Shown: in pieces, positions 29,910 through 41,038 of the stretch
Layout: the number at the start of each line of letters is the position of its first letter
Position numbering within the stretch: position 1 is the first letter of the stretch
Source of the DNA: Psococerastis gibbosa
Lineage: Eukaryota; Arthropoda; Insecta; Psocodea; Psocidae
DNA length: 64,000 nucleotides
Assembly: GCA_963971405.1 (NCBI GenBank)
Contig: OZ020489.1
Span: 40,812,510 to 40,876,509 of the forward strand
Direction of reading: 5' to 3'
The notes under the pieces: generated by a model
What the model saw: the letters and a program-made list of their open reading frames with translations, nothing else
The model's database searches: none
What the model was told of the DNA's origin: nothing
Translations under genes and position numbers: made by a program

Positions 29910-30111
29910 TATAGTCCACGCAAAATGAGAAAAGTATGGACATGGAATGTTTTGATCCTGTGCAACACTAAAAATTTCTTTGCACCATTTTTGTTAAGAC
30001 TTGCATCCAATGTAACAAGGTAACACAAAATGGTGCAAGGAATATTTTTATGGTGTTGCACAAGATCAAAACATTCCATTTCCATACTTTTCTCATTTTG
30101 CGTGGACTATA
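29910..30111. mobile_element. Palindromic MITE with TATA-type flanks
   Basis: The left arm TATAGTCCACGCAAAATGAG then AAAAGTATGGACATGGAATG, continuing ACATTCCATTT-complementary, pairs with the right arm ending CTCATTTTGCGTGGACTATA. Arms of about 60 bp surround a related inverted centre (GGTGCAAAG / AATGGTGCAAGG). Total about 200 bp. A TA target duplication (mariner-like) is possible but merges with the palindrome. Confidence 0.88.
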
Positions 30112-31206
30112 CATACGTAACACACACCTGCACACTTTCATAACAAATCTGAATTAAATTGAAACACTGCACCGGCCCTAGTAAGTGGATACTCAGTTGA
30201 GCTGGTTAATACCTCGTAAAATTTTTAATTTAATTTAGCTTATTTAATTTTAATTTTATATTTTAGTTATTAGCGGTACAATTTATCATTTTATGTATTG
30301 TTTTCGTATTCTTGCAACATTGGAATAAATATATTTGATTTGAATGTCTAAAATGTCGACCATACACTTTATTGTACATACTTGGAAGGTTCCTAATACC
30401 ATGTCATTCCATATTTATAGTTTTAATAATACCCACTTCGATATGTATTATTATAGAATAGCCTTAAAATTAAAATATATGAATAGCTTGAAGCTCTTCC
30501 CCGTTCGATGACGGGGAGTTTTATGATATTAAAATCTGCCGCGGAATAATGATATTGCATTTTAATTTTGCATTAATTGAATTAAAATCAATTCGCCGGA
30601 GCATCTGGGAGCTCATTTATTATTCCGTTCAATAGGTTAAACATTGTCATTCTCTTCTTATAAAGACAGACAAGCCAACTGTCTGGCATGGGTACCCAGC
30701 CTTTTTGGCTTTGTGGCACCGGTTCAGTAAAATGTGTTATGTTTTTTTGAGAATTACACGCATTATTATTATTATTATTAAACAGGTGGGTGAGTTAAAA
30801 GCGGGTATAAAAAGATGGCTGGTCAATGGGAGTTAATAATAATAATAAAAACTGACATTAAAATAACAAGTTAAAATAAAATAAAAATAAAAATAAAATA
30901 AACATTATAAATAAATAACAAAAATAAATGATTAAGCCTTGTTTAGCAGCACTGTATGAGTCTTTTGTCCCAAATAAGCGCTAGCTTGGGGATGCGGGAT
31001 GGTATTATTATGTATTGTATTTTTGTAATATATGCTCCTTGTCCAGGGAATACTGAACAAGGAAAAGAAAGAAGAAAGAAAGATTATCTTGGGCAAAACT
31101 TTTTTTCCACCAAATGGTACTCAAATCTGGTTCGCTCGGCTTTTAGGCGGTTTATTTGAGCCCATGATTATTTATTGAATTCCGTTGCTAGGCATTTTGT
31201 AATTTT
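30112..31206. other. No gene recognised; family H repeat inside
   Basis: Unassigned AT-rich sequence. About 30690-30790 is the reverse copy of 17355-17450, followed by (ATT)n at 30766-30780. Remaining short frames lack domains. Confidence 0.5.
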
Positions 31207-31445
31207 TTTTGTGGACCCAGGCCTACTTATAGTGGCCCATAGGTCCCACGTCCAATGCGAACGATCCCCATGAATTTCGGACATCATTTGTATTGTTTTC
31301 GTATGAATATTTGGCCATTGGCAAACTGGTATACATCCTCAATGTCAACCTGCACCGGCTACAAGCGATAATGGACAAGCTTACCATTGACGCAATGAAA
31401 CAGGCGAAGGCATGACTTAACTAAGTACAGATACGAGTCGTTGCT
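31207..31445 (+). repeat. Family F repeat, copy 3
   Basis: Best-preserved copy: CCAATGCGAACGATCCCCAT, TTTCGGACATCATTTGTATT, GGCAAACTGGTATACATCCT, CACCGGCTACAAGCGATAAT, then GCAATGAAACAGGCGAAGGC and ACGAGTCG at the end. Confidence 0.75.
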
Positions 31446-32985
31446 AGCTATACTATCAATTGACATATTATTAAGCGTTACCTCGACTTAACCAAGTATG
31501 CGAACGAGAACTTGTGTTATGAGAATAACACCCCCGTATTTGGGTGAGGGGGGGTTCTTTATTTTCTTAAAAGTATCCTTCACTAATTTCACGTTTTAAA
31601 CAATGCTGCCATCTACTGTATTTTCTTATCAACTATGTTCCCGCATTAACAGCGTGAAAACGGGTTTAACGCCAAAAAAAAGTAAAGCAGTCGGAAAACT
31701 TTATTTAGATTTCACGAAATATTCGAAACTCAAGATGGCTCCCTTGCGCTCCTCCCCCCCCCTTCCTTTCTCCTTGAAAATATATGGTCCCGGGTAAATA
31801 GAACTGATAGGAGGCGTCAGAGTTTTGGAAGTTTTGGGTGCGTTGGGGGGGGGGGGGAGGCTGGTAGGGGAAAATTCTCTAGTGGGGTACAGAGATTGAT
31901 CGGTCTTCCCACTGGATCTTACCTGCTGTTTATCCTCCTGTCCCGAATACCCCCCCCCCCCACCGAAAAAGGTAAAGCCAAAGAATTTTGTATGGGTTAC
32001 CCTGGTCGTTTTCTATTTATTACTGATAAGTTAGACGTTTTTGTTATTGCTTGGGGCGAGGTCCTAGCGTCATGTAGAAATCTCACAGTTTTATTGGTCA
32101 TGTCCACATTTGTTCAACTTGACTTTCAACTGGTGAGAATAAAAATTCGCTATGGCATGTCAGAAATAAGAGAATCATGAAAAAACTGGACTTGACGGGA
32201 CTCGAACTCACGATCTTTGCCGTGCCGGTGCATTGTTTTTTTTTTGTCTATCAAAATTTAGAGGAACCTTACGTCCAACCCTTAAGTCAAGCAAGGCCAA
32301 GCTCTACAAAATTACTTGTAAAATTTGATGTAGTATAAAATTTCAGGTGCGTGAGGGGCTCGCTGGTCTGTTCATAAAATTTAATAAAGTGTATCAGAGA
32401 AAATCTTGTATTTATAACCCATCCTCGGAGTTTTATATTTACTGCCGGCATGATTTATATTTAATTAAGTGAACGGATTTCCGTGGAGGTTGTTAATCGT
32501 GGGGATATTTCACTAATTCCCCCTTGGGGGTCTTTCCTCCCCGCCCTCCTGGGGGCTGCGGAGGGGAGCTTTCTTACCCCTAATGGGGATGATGGTGATA
32601 TATTTGGGGAGGTTGAGATTCTTGGAGGAGGGGTTTATTTTATTTTGCTCTTATTACGGATTGTCATAAGTAGTCCTTTTGGTAGAGAACAAGACTATCT
32701 AGAGGAAGCTCAAGGTTGGAGGCTTGACTTAAATGGAAAAGGTTTCCGCCTGACCTGAGGCAACCCAATCGTAATAGGTACCTACCATATATTACAATAG
32801 TCGTATATATTGTCGTAAAATGAGTAGCTACGCTCAGGAGCCGAATGATACCTCGACTATACCGAAGAAAATACAGGACTTAGTCCTGGGGGCGCACACA
32901 GCTGCCATAGCTAACCAAAGGTGTAACCAAAATAGAATGACACAATGTGAAACCTCAGTTTACAAAGAGGAGACGAGCCGGGTTA
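31446..32985. other. No gene recognised
   Basis: Contains G/C homopolymers (31843-31857 and 31949-31960) and a TTTTTTTT run at 32237. A 91-residue + frame at 32483-32758 is Gly/Leu-rich, lacks splice or domain support, and is probably chance. At 32850-32930, TGATACCTCGACTATACCGA then CAGGACTTAG recurs in diverged form at 41143-41180. Confidence 0.45.
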
Positions 32986-33125
32986 GGCGGCGTTTCCATT
33001 GACCTCGTATTGCAGAATGCACATGACGTTGACGTGGTAGCAGACATCATTAATAAGACTTTAATGTCTGCTACCACGTCAACGTCATGTGCATTCTGCA
33101 ATACAAGGTCAATGGAAACGCCGCC
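32986..33125. mobile_element. MITE copy M6, almost perfect hairpin
   Basis: A 140 bp element: arms of about 62 bp start GGCGGCGTTTCCATTGACCT and end AGGTCAATGGAAACGCCGCC, with only an 18-base loop (CATTAATAAGACTTTAAT). Only one or two mismatches separate the arms. Flanks are TTA / TTC. It is a minimal derivative of the M1 family (shares GACGTGGTAGCAGACAT). Confidence 0.92.
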
Positions 33126-33231
33126 TTCCAGTAAGCCAAAGGCTGCAGTGAAGGCAATAAAGCCAAAGGATTGAAAAGCGGTTGTTTACATCGCAAAAGG
33201 AGGAGAATTGTGGATAATAAAATAAGAAATC

Positions 33232-33385
33232 AAATTTTCTTCTTCTTCTTCTTCTTCTGGCTGTACAGCCCTTAATGACGACATGACACGACAACACTCC
33301 TCCAGTCATCTCGGTTACGTACAACGCTCTACGGATTCCCTACTCGCGAAGATCAGTTTCCAACTCATCCTTCCAGCGTCAAATC
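33232..33385 (-). mobile_element. LINE C-terminal tail fragment (155 bp-unit family)
   Basis: A (TTC)n tract, CTGGCTGTACAGCCCTTAAT, ACAACGCTCTACGGATTCCC and CAACTCATCCTTCCAGCG correspond to one unit of the tandem array at 50470-51200. Confidence 0.7.
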
Positions 33386-33449
33386 AAATTTCACTGGACA
33401 TGTTAATTGTAGACCTATAAAAAAGTCTTCTTCTTTTTTACCTACCTAC

Positions 33450-33590
33450 CTAGCAGTATATTGAATGCACAATTCATATTGGTCACATTGCATGTTGCTG
33501 CGAGTCGAGCACCGGTAAGAAGCATAGTGCTACCGCAAGCTACGGCGAATGCTATTACAAAAATGTCAAATATCTTAAAAGCCATGTTTG
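33450..33590 (+). repeat. PLE-associated segment, second copy
   Basis: AGCAGTATATTGAATGCACA, CATATTGGTCACATTGCATG, TTGCTGCGAGTCGAGC and AATAAGAAGC-like words parallel 4350-4470, which leads into a PLE end. Confidence 0.55.
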
Positions 33591-33644
33591 AGCCAAATCG
33601 GTAGATTGCAACTGATGAAGAAGAGGATCAAAAATCCACTATAA

Positions 33645-33828
33645 TATTAAATAAATGTTGACTTTTTGTTCTATTACTAAACCAAACTAGCGGAGTAAGG
33701 GCTATAAAGCCCGGGACCTCCTGCTTTACATGCCCTCCGTAGCATGGCCAGAAAATGTAGCAAGTTCGGGACTCGAACCAACAACTTTTTGGGTGAAAGA
33801 CAAAGTCTGTACCACTACTCTACATCAC
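33645..33828 (-). mobile_element. tRNA-derived SINE-A, copy 5
   Basis: Reverse strand: TAGAGTAGTGG (A box), GGTTCGAGTCC (perfect B box), GCTACGGAGGGCATGTAAAG. A deletion removes the CTTCCTAGTTGAGTG segment between GGTCCCGGG and CTTTATAGCCC. Confidence 0.85.
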
Positions 33829-34435
33829 TTTCTATAAAAGAAAAACCGTCATTATGAAGCCGCGAAACTTCGCCCTTTGTAACTTAATCAATGCATCATG
33901 AAGTTACCGTGATAAAGCTCAGAGATGCAGTTTCTTCACTACCTCACAACAATATCTTGATGACTCTTCAGGCAAGCTAAATATGAAAACTGGAGTTCTA
34001 GATTATGTGGTTGAGTAGTCAACCAAATGGAAATTGAGCTGTTTGTGTATTCTTTCTCGCGTACCCAGAAGTGAAATTACTTTGTTTGGGATAATTTTTT
34101 TGAATTTTAAATTTCTTGCTTTCCCCTTTTTTGAATTTTATATTAAATTTCACATTGTGAGAAATCTGCATAGCTTTTTTTTTAGTTTTTTTTAGGTTGA
34201 TGGTGTTGTTTTACATGACGTGTCTGGCAGACAAACCGTCATGTTTTTCTTCTGAATTGTTTTCGGACTTTTCACTTTTACTCCTTTATCTACTTTTTTA
34301 GCACCCCCTTCAGGGTGTCAATGGGCTTTCAACTCATACATAACACACTGTCGTTTGCACGAGTTTCCTTGGGCATGGGTGCAAATTAGGTACAAAGAAA
34401 GCATGCAGGACTTGTATATGGACGTCCTCGAAAAC

Positions 34436-34560
34436 ACTGGAATCATGAGTTTGACTTTCGCGAGTTGGGAGTCCGTAGATGGTGGAACAGTGTTATCGAG
34501 CAGGCCAAAGCTCATCAAGGTCTGTGGAGCCAGAAAAAGAAGAAGATGGGTTCGACTATG
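34436..34560 (+). mobile_element. LINE C-terminal tail fragment
   Basis: GACTTTCGCGAGTTGGGAGT, CCGTAGATGGTGGAACAGTG and CAAAGCTCATCAAGGTCTGT followed by AGAAAAAGAAGAAG is the + strand form of the 50470-51200 unit (DLRELGVRRWW...VEQA pattern). Dead. Confidence 0.7.
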
Positions 34561-34599
34561 GATCTTACATGGCGCCAAAACTTTGTGTGTGAGCTGGCC

Positions 34600-34870
34600 A
34601 TGACATGAATGAGAGGATCTTCAGATTATAGTGAATTCCGAACCACATGACTTTCTTCAGTCTCTCACGTAAATAATTATTTCGAATGATATACAGAGGT
34701 GAATAGGGGGTGGAATGGGACTCGTGCCTTCCTTCACGAAATGCCAGATCGTTAGCCACTACACTACGGGTTTCACCAGCAACCCAATAACCGCCTCGCA
34801 CAACTACCAAATCCTGTCATATCAGCAATTGTGACAAGACTGATAGGTTACTGACAAGCTTACCAATGTA
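34600..34870 (-). mobile_element. tRNA-derived SINE-B, copy 2
   Basis: Counterpart of 4090-4320: ATTCCGAACCACATGACTTT, CCAGATCGTTAGCCACTACA, AATAACCGCCTCGCACAACT, GACAAGACTGATAGGTTACT. The reverse strand A box is TAGTGTAGTGG. A piece of the same family (GTGGTTCGGAATCCACTATA) is at about 42278-42300. Confidence 0.7.
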
Positions 34871-34879
34871 ACAGACTTA

Positions 34880-35894
34880 ACCAAATTCAGATAAGAGTAC
34901 TCAAGTGCCCCTACTAGAATACTACTATTGTTAGGTAAGTATGGCATTATATGCATGGAAATGGAAGTAACTTTTAGGAGGGGGTATTCGAACGGGTCCG
35001 CTGGCCGCCTCGCTCTGAATGGCAAACGGGGGATGTGGGACATAGACTGGCGGGGACGTCTTGCCGACGCCTATTGATTACGCGTCGATTTTACAGAGTG
35101 GGAGGGGGTGGTATACGAGAGAGGGGGGGGGGAGAGGGATGGATGGTCGCCATTGCGGCGCTACACCTTCGCCAACTTCTGTGTTTTGGTCTACCTTATT
35201 TCCCCCCTCACTGTACCTATTCACTCTTGACGCTGATTGCATTTTGGGTTTATGGTTCGAGACTGGCGTAGTTAGGACGATTGGGGAGACAGGCAGGTGC
35301 GCAGGCCTGTTCAACAAATAACCCGTAGTTACTCTCAAGAAAAGGTGGCCATTGTGGGTCTAGACCTGAAGATTTTGCTGGTGAACTCAATGACGCAGAA
35401 ATGATAGACTGCTCATGCCATAAGCTAAGTTTTTTTTTCAAAAAGGTCAATCGCTTACAAACAATTTAATAAATGTATCCGATTGATCTCTTCAATCTCC
35501 TCACTAAGTAACCTAATAGGTACTTGTAACGATTTGCGACACGTCTCCGGTCACAAGGTGTGTAGAGACTCGCACAAGGACAAGTCGAAGTGCACTACTG
35601 AACTGTGATGGGCTGTGGATCATTAGGTCATTGATGGTAGTCTTTTTTTAAATATATTTTTATTGTTGTTATAATGTATGAAGAAATGCATAACTTTGGG
35701 CACACGTAAAGAATTAAAAGTGGCACCAAATTTGCTGACTTTTTTCCCCTTTTAAATTCCATTAAATTGTTAAAATATGATATTGTTGTATTCAACGGCT
35801 TGAAATATATAGAATGTTGGCGTCGGTACCCTTTTCGTGTCCCGATGGCAACTGAGGAAGGAGTTCTAGCGCCTTATAATTAAGGTGCTTGCTG
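34880..35894. other. No gene recognised
   Basis: Unassigned. Overlapping short frames at 35035-35450 run through a GC-richer stretch with G runs but carry no domain and no conserved start. The words at 35545-35600 (CGTCTCCGGTCACAAGGTGT) resemble SINE-D in reverse. Confidence 0.4.
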
Positions 35895-36385
35895 CTGATG
35901 TCATCATCCACATTCTACACGGATCTATTCGAATTGTCCCCAAGGGTTTTACTTATAGAAACTTCTTGAACACCCTCTATCTACATTCTTCGCAGATTGA
36001 CTGTTATGACATTTTCCCTAAAGTTCTTATTTACTTATAGAAACGTCTTGAACACCCCTTGTATTAAAGTCAGGCGTTAGTTCACAACGATCAGAAACAG
36101 ACTGAAGAGGAGAGGTGTTCACAAACAATTCCATTTGAACGTCATCGTCTCCGGTACTTCATTGTGGTCCCCTTGCGATGATCCACATTCTTGGCGGATG
36201 TATTTCAATGTCATGACAATATCCCCAAAGTTCTTATTTTCTTATATAAACGTCTTGAACACCCCTTGTATTGAAGTCAGGCGTTAGTTCACAACGATCA
36301 GAAGCAAACTCAAGAGGAGGGGTGTTCACAAACAATTTCATTTGAACGACGTCGTCTTCGGTACTGCTGAAAACTCCAAAACTAT
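35895..36385 (+). repeat. Tandem duplication, about 206 bp unit
   Basis: The unit contains CACATTCTTxGCxGAT, CCCxAAAGTTCTTATTT, GAACACCCCTTGTATT, GTCAGGCGTTAGTTCACAAC and GTGTTCACAAACAATT. It is present about 2.3 times (GTATTAAAGTCAGG at 36061, GTATTGAAGTCAGG at 36268). No coding function seen. Confidence 0.85.
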
Positions 36386-36660
36386 TGTAATTACGGGGCG
36401 TTTACGTGAAACTCTTCATTATGCTCCCCTGGCAAATGGGTTTTAGTAGCGATTTCAGCACTATGGAAAAGCAAAAGTTTCATTCGCAAACAATTATCTG
36501 TCGTGGAAGGTGTTTCCCGAAGTTTCAACGCGGGGGCAACTTGCCGAAAAGTTTGACAAAGGCACGAGCGCTTATAACCTTTTCAATTTCGATGGCAGTT
36601 GCCCTCCCCCCGTATTTGGAGTTGACTTTTAATTTGGAATTCTTTTAGGTGTTGGGAAAG

Positions 36661-38538
36661 TAGCTGGCTGACTTATTACTATCACTCATATTTTGAAGTA
36701 CGAAATACTGATAGTATTGTGATCGACGTAATTGTTCAAATCACAAACACAAACACAAACTCACAAAAATAAATGAAATTAAAAAGTCGGAAACCGTACT
36801 TAAATGGAAGAAAACTACACCCGAGACTATTAATAACATTATATGTGAAATGAATAATGGAAAGTCACCGGGTACAGACAAGATAAGAGTAAAAGATTTA
36901 AAGAAAAATGTGAAACTAAACCATATCATTGCGGAGGTGGTAAATGATTCTCTGGCGAAAGGAGAAATACCAAATGAATTTAAATGGTCCATAGTGAGAC
37001 CTATATATAAAGGGAAAAAACACGATGACCCAAAAAATTATAGGCCAATATCAATTCTAAATACAGTAGAGAAGGTGCTTGAAAAAGAAGTTCATCGGCA
37101 GCTCACCGACTATCTCTATGAAAACAAATTGCTAAGTGAACATCAATATGGATTTCAGAAAAATAAAAGTGCAGAATTATGCCTGAGTGAATTTTGTGAC
37201 TATATAAATGGGCAACTACACATTAATAACCATGTCTTAGTACTTTTTATTGACTACTCAAAGGCTTTTGACGTTTTAAGCAAAGAAGTGGTACTAGCAC
37301 AATTGAAAAGCTTGGGAGTAGAGGATATCGAGATGGAATGGTTTGAAAACTATCTGACGGGGCGTCAAGTTGTCGTGAAAGTGTGTGACTCAACAAGTAA
37401 CCCCGGAGACTGGGCAACAGGCGTACCACAAGGTAGTAAAATTGGCCCAATCCTCTACTTAGTAGCTACTAATAAAGTACTGCAGACATTGAGGAAAGGC
37501 AAGGGGTTTATGTTCGCCGATGATACGGCTATAGTAGTGGCCTGTAAGGAAATTAACAAAGCCAATAGCATTCTCCAAAAAGTAATTAAAGATATTCAAA
37601 AGATATCTCATGATATTGGGCTCACAATAAATTGTGCAAAGACCAAAATAGTACATATAAGAAACAGGGGGCCTAAACAACGGAAAAGTAAGTTCACTTT
37701 CCATAAACATGAGTGCTTACACAATGATGAAAGCTCAACAAGATGCGAATGCAGCGATTTCATAGATATAGTTGAGGAGCATAAATATCTTGGTGTTTGG
37801 ATTGATGGAAATTTTAACTGGCAGACACAAATTGACTCAGTGTGTAAAAAGCTAAGATCGGCAAGTGGAGTACTACATAAATTGAAATATGGAGTTCCTT
37901 TGAAAGCTAGAAAGATGGTGTACCATGCATTAGTGGAATCAGTTATCAGTTATGGGATCACATCATGGGGACGTGATAATAACACTTACATACAAAAAAT
38001 ACAAAAAATACAAGATAGAATTATAACTAATATGTATTCGGAAAAATTTAACAAAAAATACAATGATACATTTTCGAAATATCAACATGCTGAATTATTA
38101 ACGTGCAATAAAATCTTAAAATTTAAAATTATAAAACAAAATTATTTCGACGATAAATATAAAGCAGCGGACAAATCTAGATATACGAGGCAACAACAAA
38201 GGTTACAGATACCAATTACATACAATAAATATGGGGACAGGGAAAATAATGTGCTAATAAAAAAATTGTTCAACGAAATTCCCCAAGCTATAAAAAATGA
38301 AGAAAAAATTGGGAAAGCAAAACAAGTAATAAAAAAATGGTTGCTAGAGACTCAATAGGCAAGACCTATTGAACCCACAATACCCTTAAAAAGTTGCAAC
38401 ATTTAGTGAAGAAGACGCCACCCCCGACAAGCGGAAGCTTTGGGGTGGTCGTGAATTGTAATTAGTCTATTTTTATTTTGAATTAATATAATCCCCTAGC
38501 TGGTGGAGTAACCAGTTAGGAAAAAAAAAAAAAAAAAA
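36661..38538 (+). mobile_element. 5'-truncated LINE with intact RT frame and polyA tail
   Basis: The frame opens after a stop at about 36658 and joins the reverse transcriptase coding part. It ends with a 162 bp 3' UTR and an A18 tail (38521-38538), followed by (TTA)n. No endonuclease domain lies upstream, so the copy is truncated. The intact frame suggests a recent insertion. No clear target duplication was identified. Confidence 0.9.
36850..38358 (+). CDS. LINE reverse transcriptase (Jockey/CR1-like), C-terminal 502+ residues
   Basis: RNA-dependent DNA polymerase that would copy the LINE RNA at a nicked target. From the ATG at 36850: KSPGTD (residues 5-10), NYRPIS (63-68), the catalytic DYSKAFD (135-141), GVPQGS (191-196), the catalytic FADDT (222-226), a Cys cluster (C289, C299, C301), then HKYLGV (311-316) and a basic tail ending in IKKWLLETQ. 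The catalytic aspartates are all present. The frame extends upstream about 60 codons without a stop (WKKTTPETINNIICE precedes the Met), so the ATG is internal. ORF1 and the endonuclease are absent. A conventional non-LTR RT; the clade is inferred from motif style only. Confidence 0.93.
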   Translation: MNNGKSPGTDKIRVKDLKKNVKLNHIIAEVVNDSLAKGEIPNEFKWSIVRPIYKGKKHDDPKNYRPISILNTVEKVLEKEVHRQLTDYLYENKLLSEHQYGFQKNKSAELCLSEFCDYINGQLHINNHVLVLFIDYSKAFDVLSKEVVLAQLKSLGVEDIEMEWFENYLTGRQVVVKVCDSTSNPGDWATGVPQGSKIGPILYLVATNKVLQTLRKGKGFMFADDTAIVVACKEINKANSILQKVIKDIQKISHDIGLTINCAKTKIVHIRNRGPKQRKSKFTFHKHECLHNDESSTRCECSDFIDIVEEHKYLGVWIDGNFNWQTQIDSVCKKLRSASGVLHKLKYGVPLKARKMVYHALVESVISYGITSWGRDNNTYIQKIQKIQDRIITNMYSEKFNKKYNDTFSKYQHAELLTCNKILKFKIIKQNYFDDKYKAADKSRYTRQQQRLQIPITYNKYGDRENNVLIKKLFNEIPQAIKNEEKIGKAKQVIKKWLLETQ

Positions 38539-39172
38539 TTATTATTATTATTATTCCCATGTTGCTTGAGGACCACTGAGTCCGAAAAAGTGGTTTTGGG
38601 AGTGGTGTATGCGCATGTATCCCATCGATCAATTCAATGTTTTTTTGGATAGGGAAAATCGAGGGAGCAGAAATGTAACCCTATGACAGTGTTACTCTTA
38701 ATTGAAGACACAATTATATAAAGGTGTTAATTCGCATAATGTCGTTTTGAGATAAGCACATCTAAAGCTTTTGCTGATACCGACTACCTTCTCAATGTTA
38801 ACTTCTTTGACATTGAATTTCTCCCGATTTCTTTTTCAATTGATCACACATTCCACCATGTTCCTTTACATAATAATTTCTGTATGCGAATACATCAAAC
38901 AAGCAATGACCTTGTGGGATGGTAGGGAACCGAAAAATGAAAATGTGTAACTTAAAATCACCTTCATCCACTCGTGCCTTCAATTTATTACGGTACCTGT
39001 TCTAATTTATTAATAGGAAAACAAGTACCGGTTCACTTGTACCGGTTCTTTGTATTATGAAACGTTTACGATAAGTGATTATTACAACAGTATTATCTCA
39101 TTCCTCCTTTACGTCCTCATATTTAGGCCAAGATAATTTCATTTTGTGAAAGACAATGAATGATCCATTTGA
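38539..39172. other. No gene recognised
   Basis: An (ATT)n microsatellite at 38539-38555 follows the LINE tail, then unassigned sequence to the next RepX copy. GTACCGGTTC occurs twice at about 39005-39050. Confidence 0.5.
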
Positions 39173-40012
39173 TTGCTTTCCAATTTATACGTAGTATAAG
39201 GAAAGCTTTGTGACGGTCCAAATTTTCGATTCCGAGATTTCAACGGAATTACACGTTTTGAGGTAGCAGGAACCCAAAAAGTGGTTTTTACGAAATGTCT
39301 GTCTGTCTGTTCATCGATTTCCGGGCAAACTACTCGGCCGATTTGAATGAAATTCGGCATGTCGGTTCACAAAAATCATACCTCGGGAACATTTATTTTT
39401 ATTTTGGGCGAACTTAATTTGGGGGGGTTTTATTCTCAAAAAACTCCAAAAAAACGTCTAAAAAAATTATTTCTCAAAAACGGCTCCAACGATTTCTTTT
39501 AAATTCACATATATTGTAGTTGTTATTAATGTTGATAAAATGCGAGGGGTCGCTTGCCCCTTGATAGTTTGCTTCTGGGGGTAAAAAAAATAAAAATAAC
39601 TAAATTTTCATGAAAAATGACTAAAAAATAATTGTTCTGTGAAACCTTTCTATCAATGATTTCTACTTTCAGGTATGTTTTAGTTGTTAAATTGTGTAAC
39701 GAAACCGGACAGGTTGCTTTCCCAGGAAAGTATTTGGTTTTGTTCAAAAAATGTTTTTTTTTTTTTTAATGATAGAAAATTCACGCTCAAATGCATTGCG
39801 TGCCCTGCCAGTATTGCTGTGTAGTAATGTGTTGGTCTGACCTATCTAGAATTTACCTCACCTCCAGTGACGTCAGGTGGGCACCCCCCCCCCCCCGAGA
39901 TACCGGAAATTTAACCATAACAAAATTATTTACCATGAAATTACTCATTTTCTCTATCTACTAATTTTGATAAATTGGAAAGCATGTTCGAGTAAACTCG
40001 GACCGGTTCTTT
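39173..40012 (+). mobile_element. RepX, near full-length copy
   Basis: TTGCTTTCCAATTTATACG to CTCGGACCGGTTCT, collinear with 18926-19770 with scattered substitutions. A C13 run interrupts the GACGTCAGGTGG...GAGATACCGG region. Confidence 0.88.
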
Positions 40013-40665
40013 TAGTCTGGGAATATACTACTATGCTATACAAGCTTACATGATATTGAATTTTTTTTTAATATATTTTTTAATCCAAACATTCTGTGTG
40101 TCCTGCCCTTCTGTGCAGCTCTCTTAAGTAACAGTACTCTTCAAACATTTCAAAGAAGAAAATAAATGAGGTTCGTGAAATATTGCGTGAAATCCAAGCC
40201 TGAATTTTAATTACAGTGCAAACGCTTCAACGCCTTTTATAATTAAAAAATTGGAGGCAACAGCTTTACTTAATTAAAGTCTTTTAGAAAAACTGAATAA
40301 ACAGGATACCGCCGAGGAAAAGTAGTCAGCTAATTTGTGTTTGTCAATTTGAAAAAAGGAATGAAAATTCAAAAAACATTCTTAAAGGAATGCTGTCACT
40401 GGCGTAGCTTGTGGAAGGACATTGCTTCATGTTGGAATCTGACTTGCAGCAACTTGAGGAAGAGGTCAATCTGAACACTGTCCATCCTGCTGCTGCTATG
40501 TTCGATGGTCTCAATGACCGTGTACATATGAACGTAGTTTATTATTTACAAATATTTCAATTAAACTATCATTGCTATGTACACAGTTAGGTGTAAGAGA
40601 GAGCCATAAACCTTAATCTCGCTGTATCTACTTTGTTTTCAATAAATACTTTATTAATATTATTA
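40013..40665. other. No gene recognised
   Basis: AT-rich spacer. It ends at the TTA target duplication of MITE M7. A short SINE-like tail (GGTGTAAGAGAGAGCCATAA, CTCGCTGTATCTACTTTGTT) is at about 40590-40640. Confidence 0.45.
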
Positions 40666-41035
40666 GGTGCCCATTCCATTGACCGGCTAGGGCTATTTCC
40701 AAAAACGGTGACGTGGTAGCAGACATTCAAGACTTAGGTGGCGTTTCCACCGACCTCGCATTGCAGAATTGACGGAAATGTTTATTTTCCTCTATGCCAT
40801 AGTTAAAATTGATCAATGATCATACAGTAAAATTTAAAATTAAAAAATGGCGTCATGGGATATGTTAAGTACAAACATTTTAATAGATTTCTATAAAAAG
40901 AAAAATTCTAATTTCCGTCAATGTCATTTGCATTCTGCAATGCGAGGTCGGTGGAGACGTCACCTAAGTCTTGAATGTCTGCTACCACGTCACCGTTTTT
41001 GTAAATAGCCCTAGCCGGTCAATGGAATGGGCACC
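40666..41035 (-). mobile_element. MITE copy M7 with intact TTA target duplication
   Basis: The ends GGTGCCCATTCCATTGACCGG and CCGGTCAATGGAATGGGCACC are exact inverted repeats, flanked by TTA (40663-40665, 41036-41038). The flank match extends to TTATTA on both sides, partly from local sequence. Confidence 0.93.
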
Positions 41036-41038
41036 TTA

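Noticed and set aside
36741-37710. Reverse-strand frames within the LINE
   Set aside because: Shadows of the reverse transcriptase frame on the + strand.
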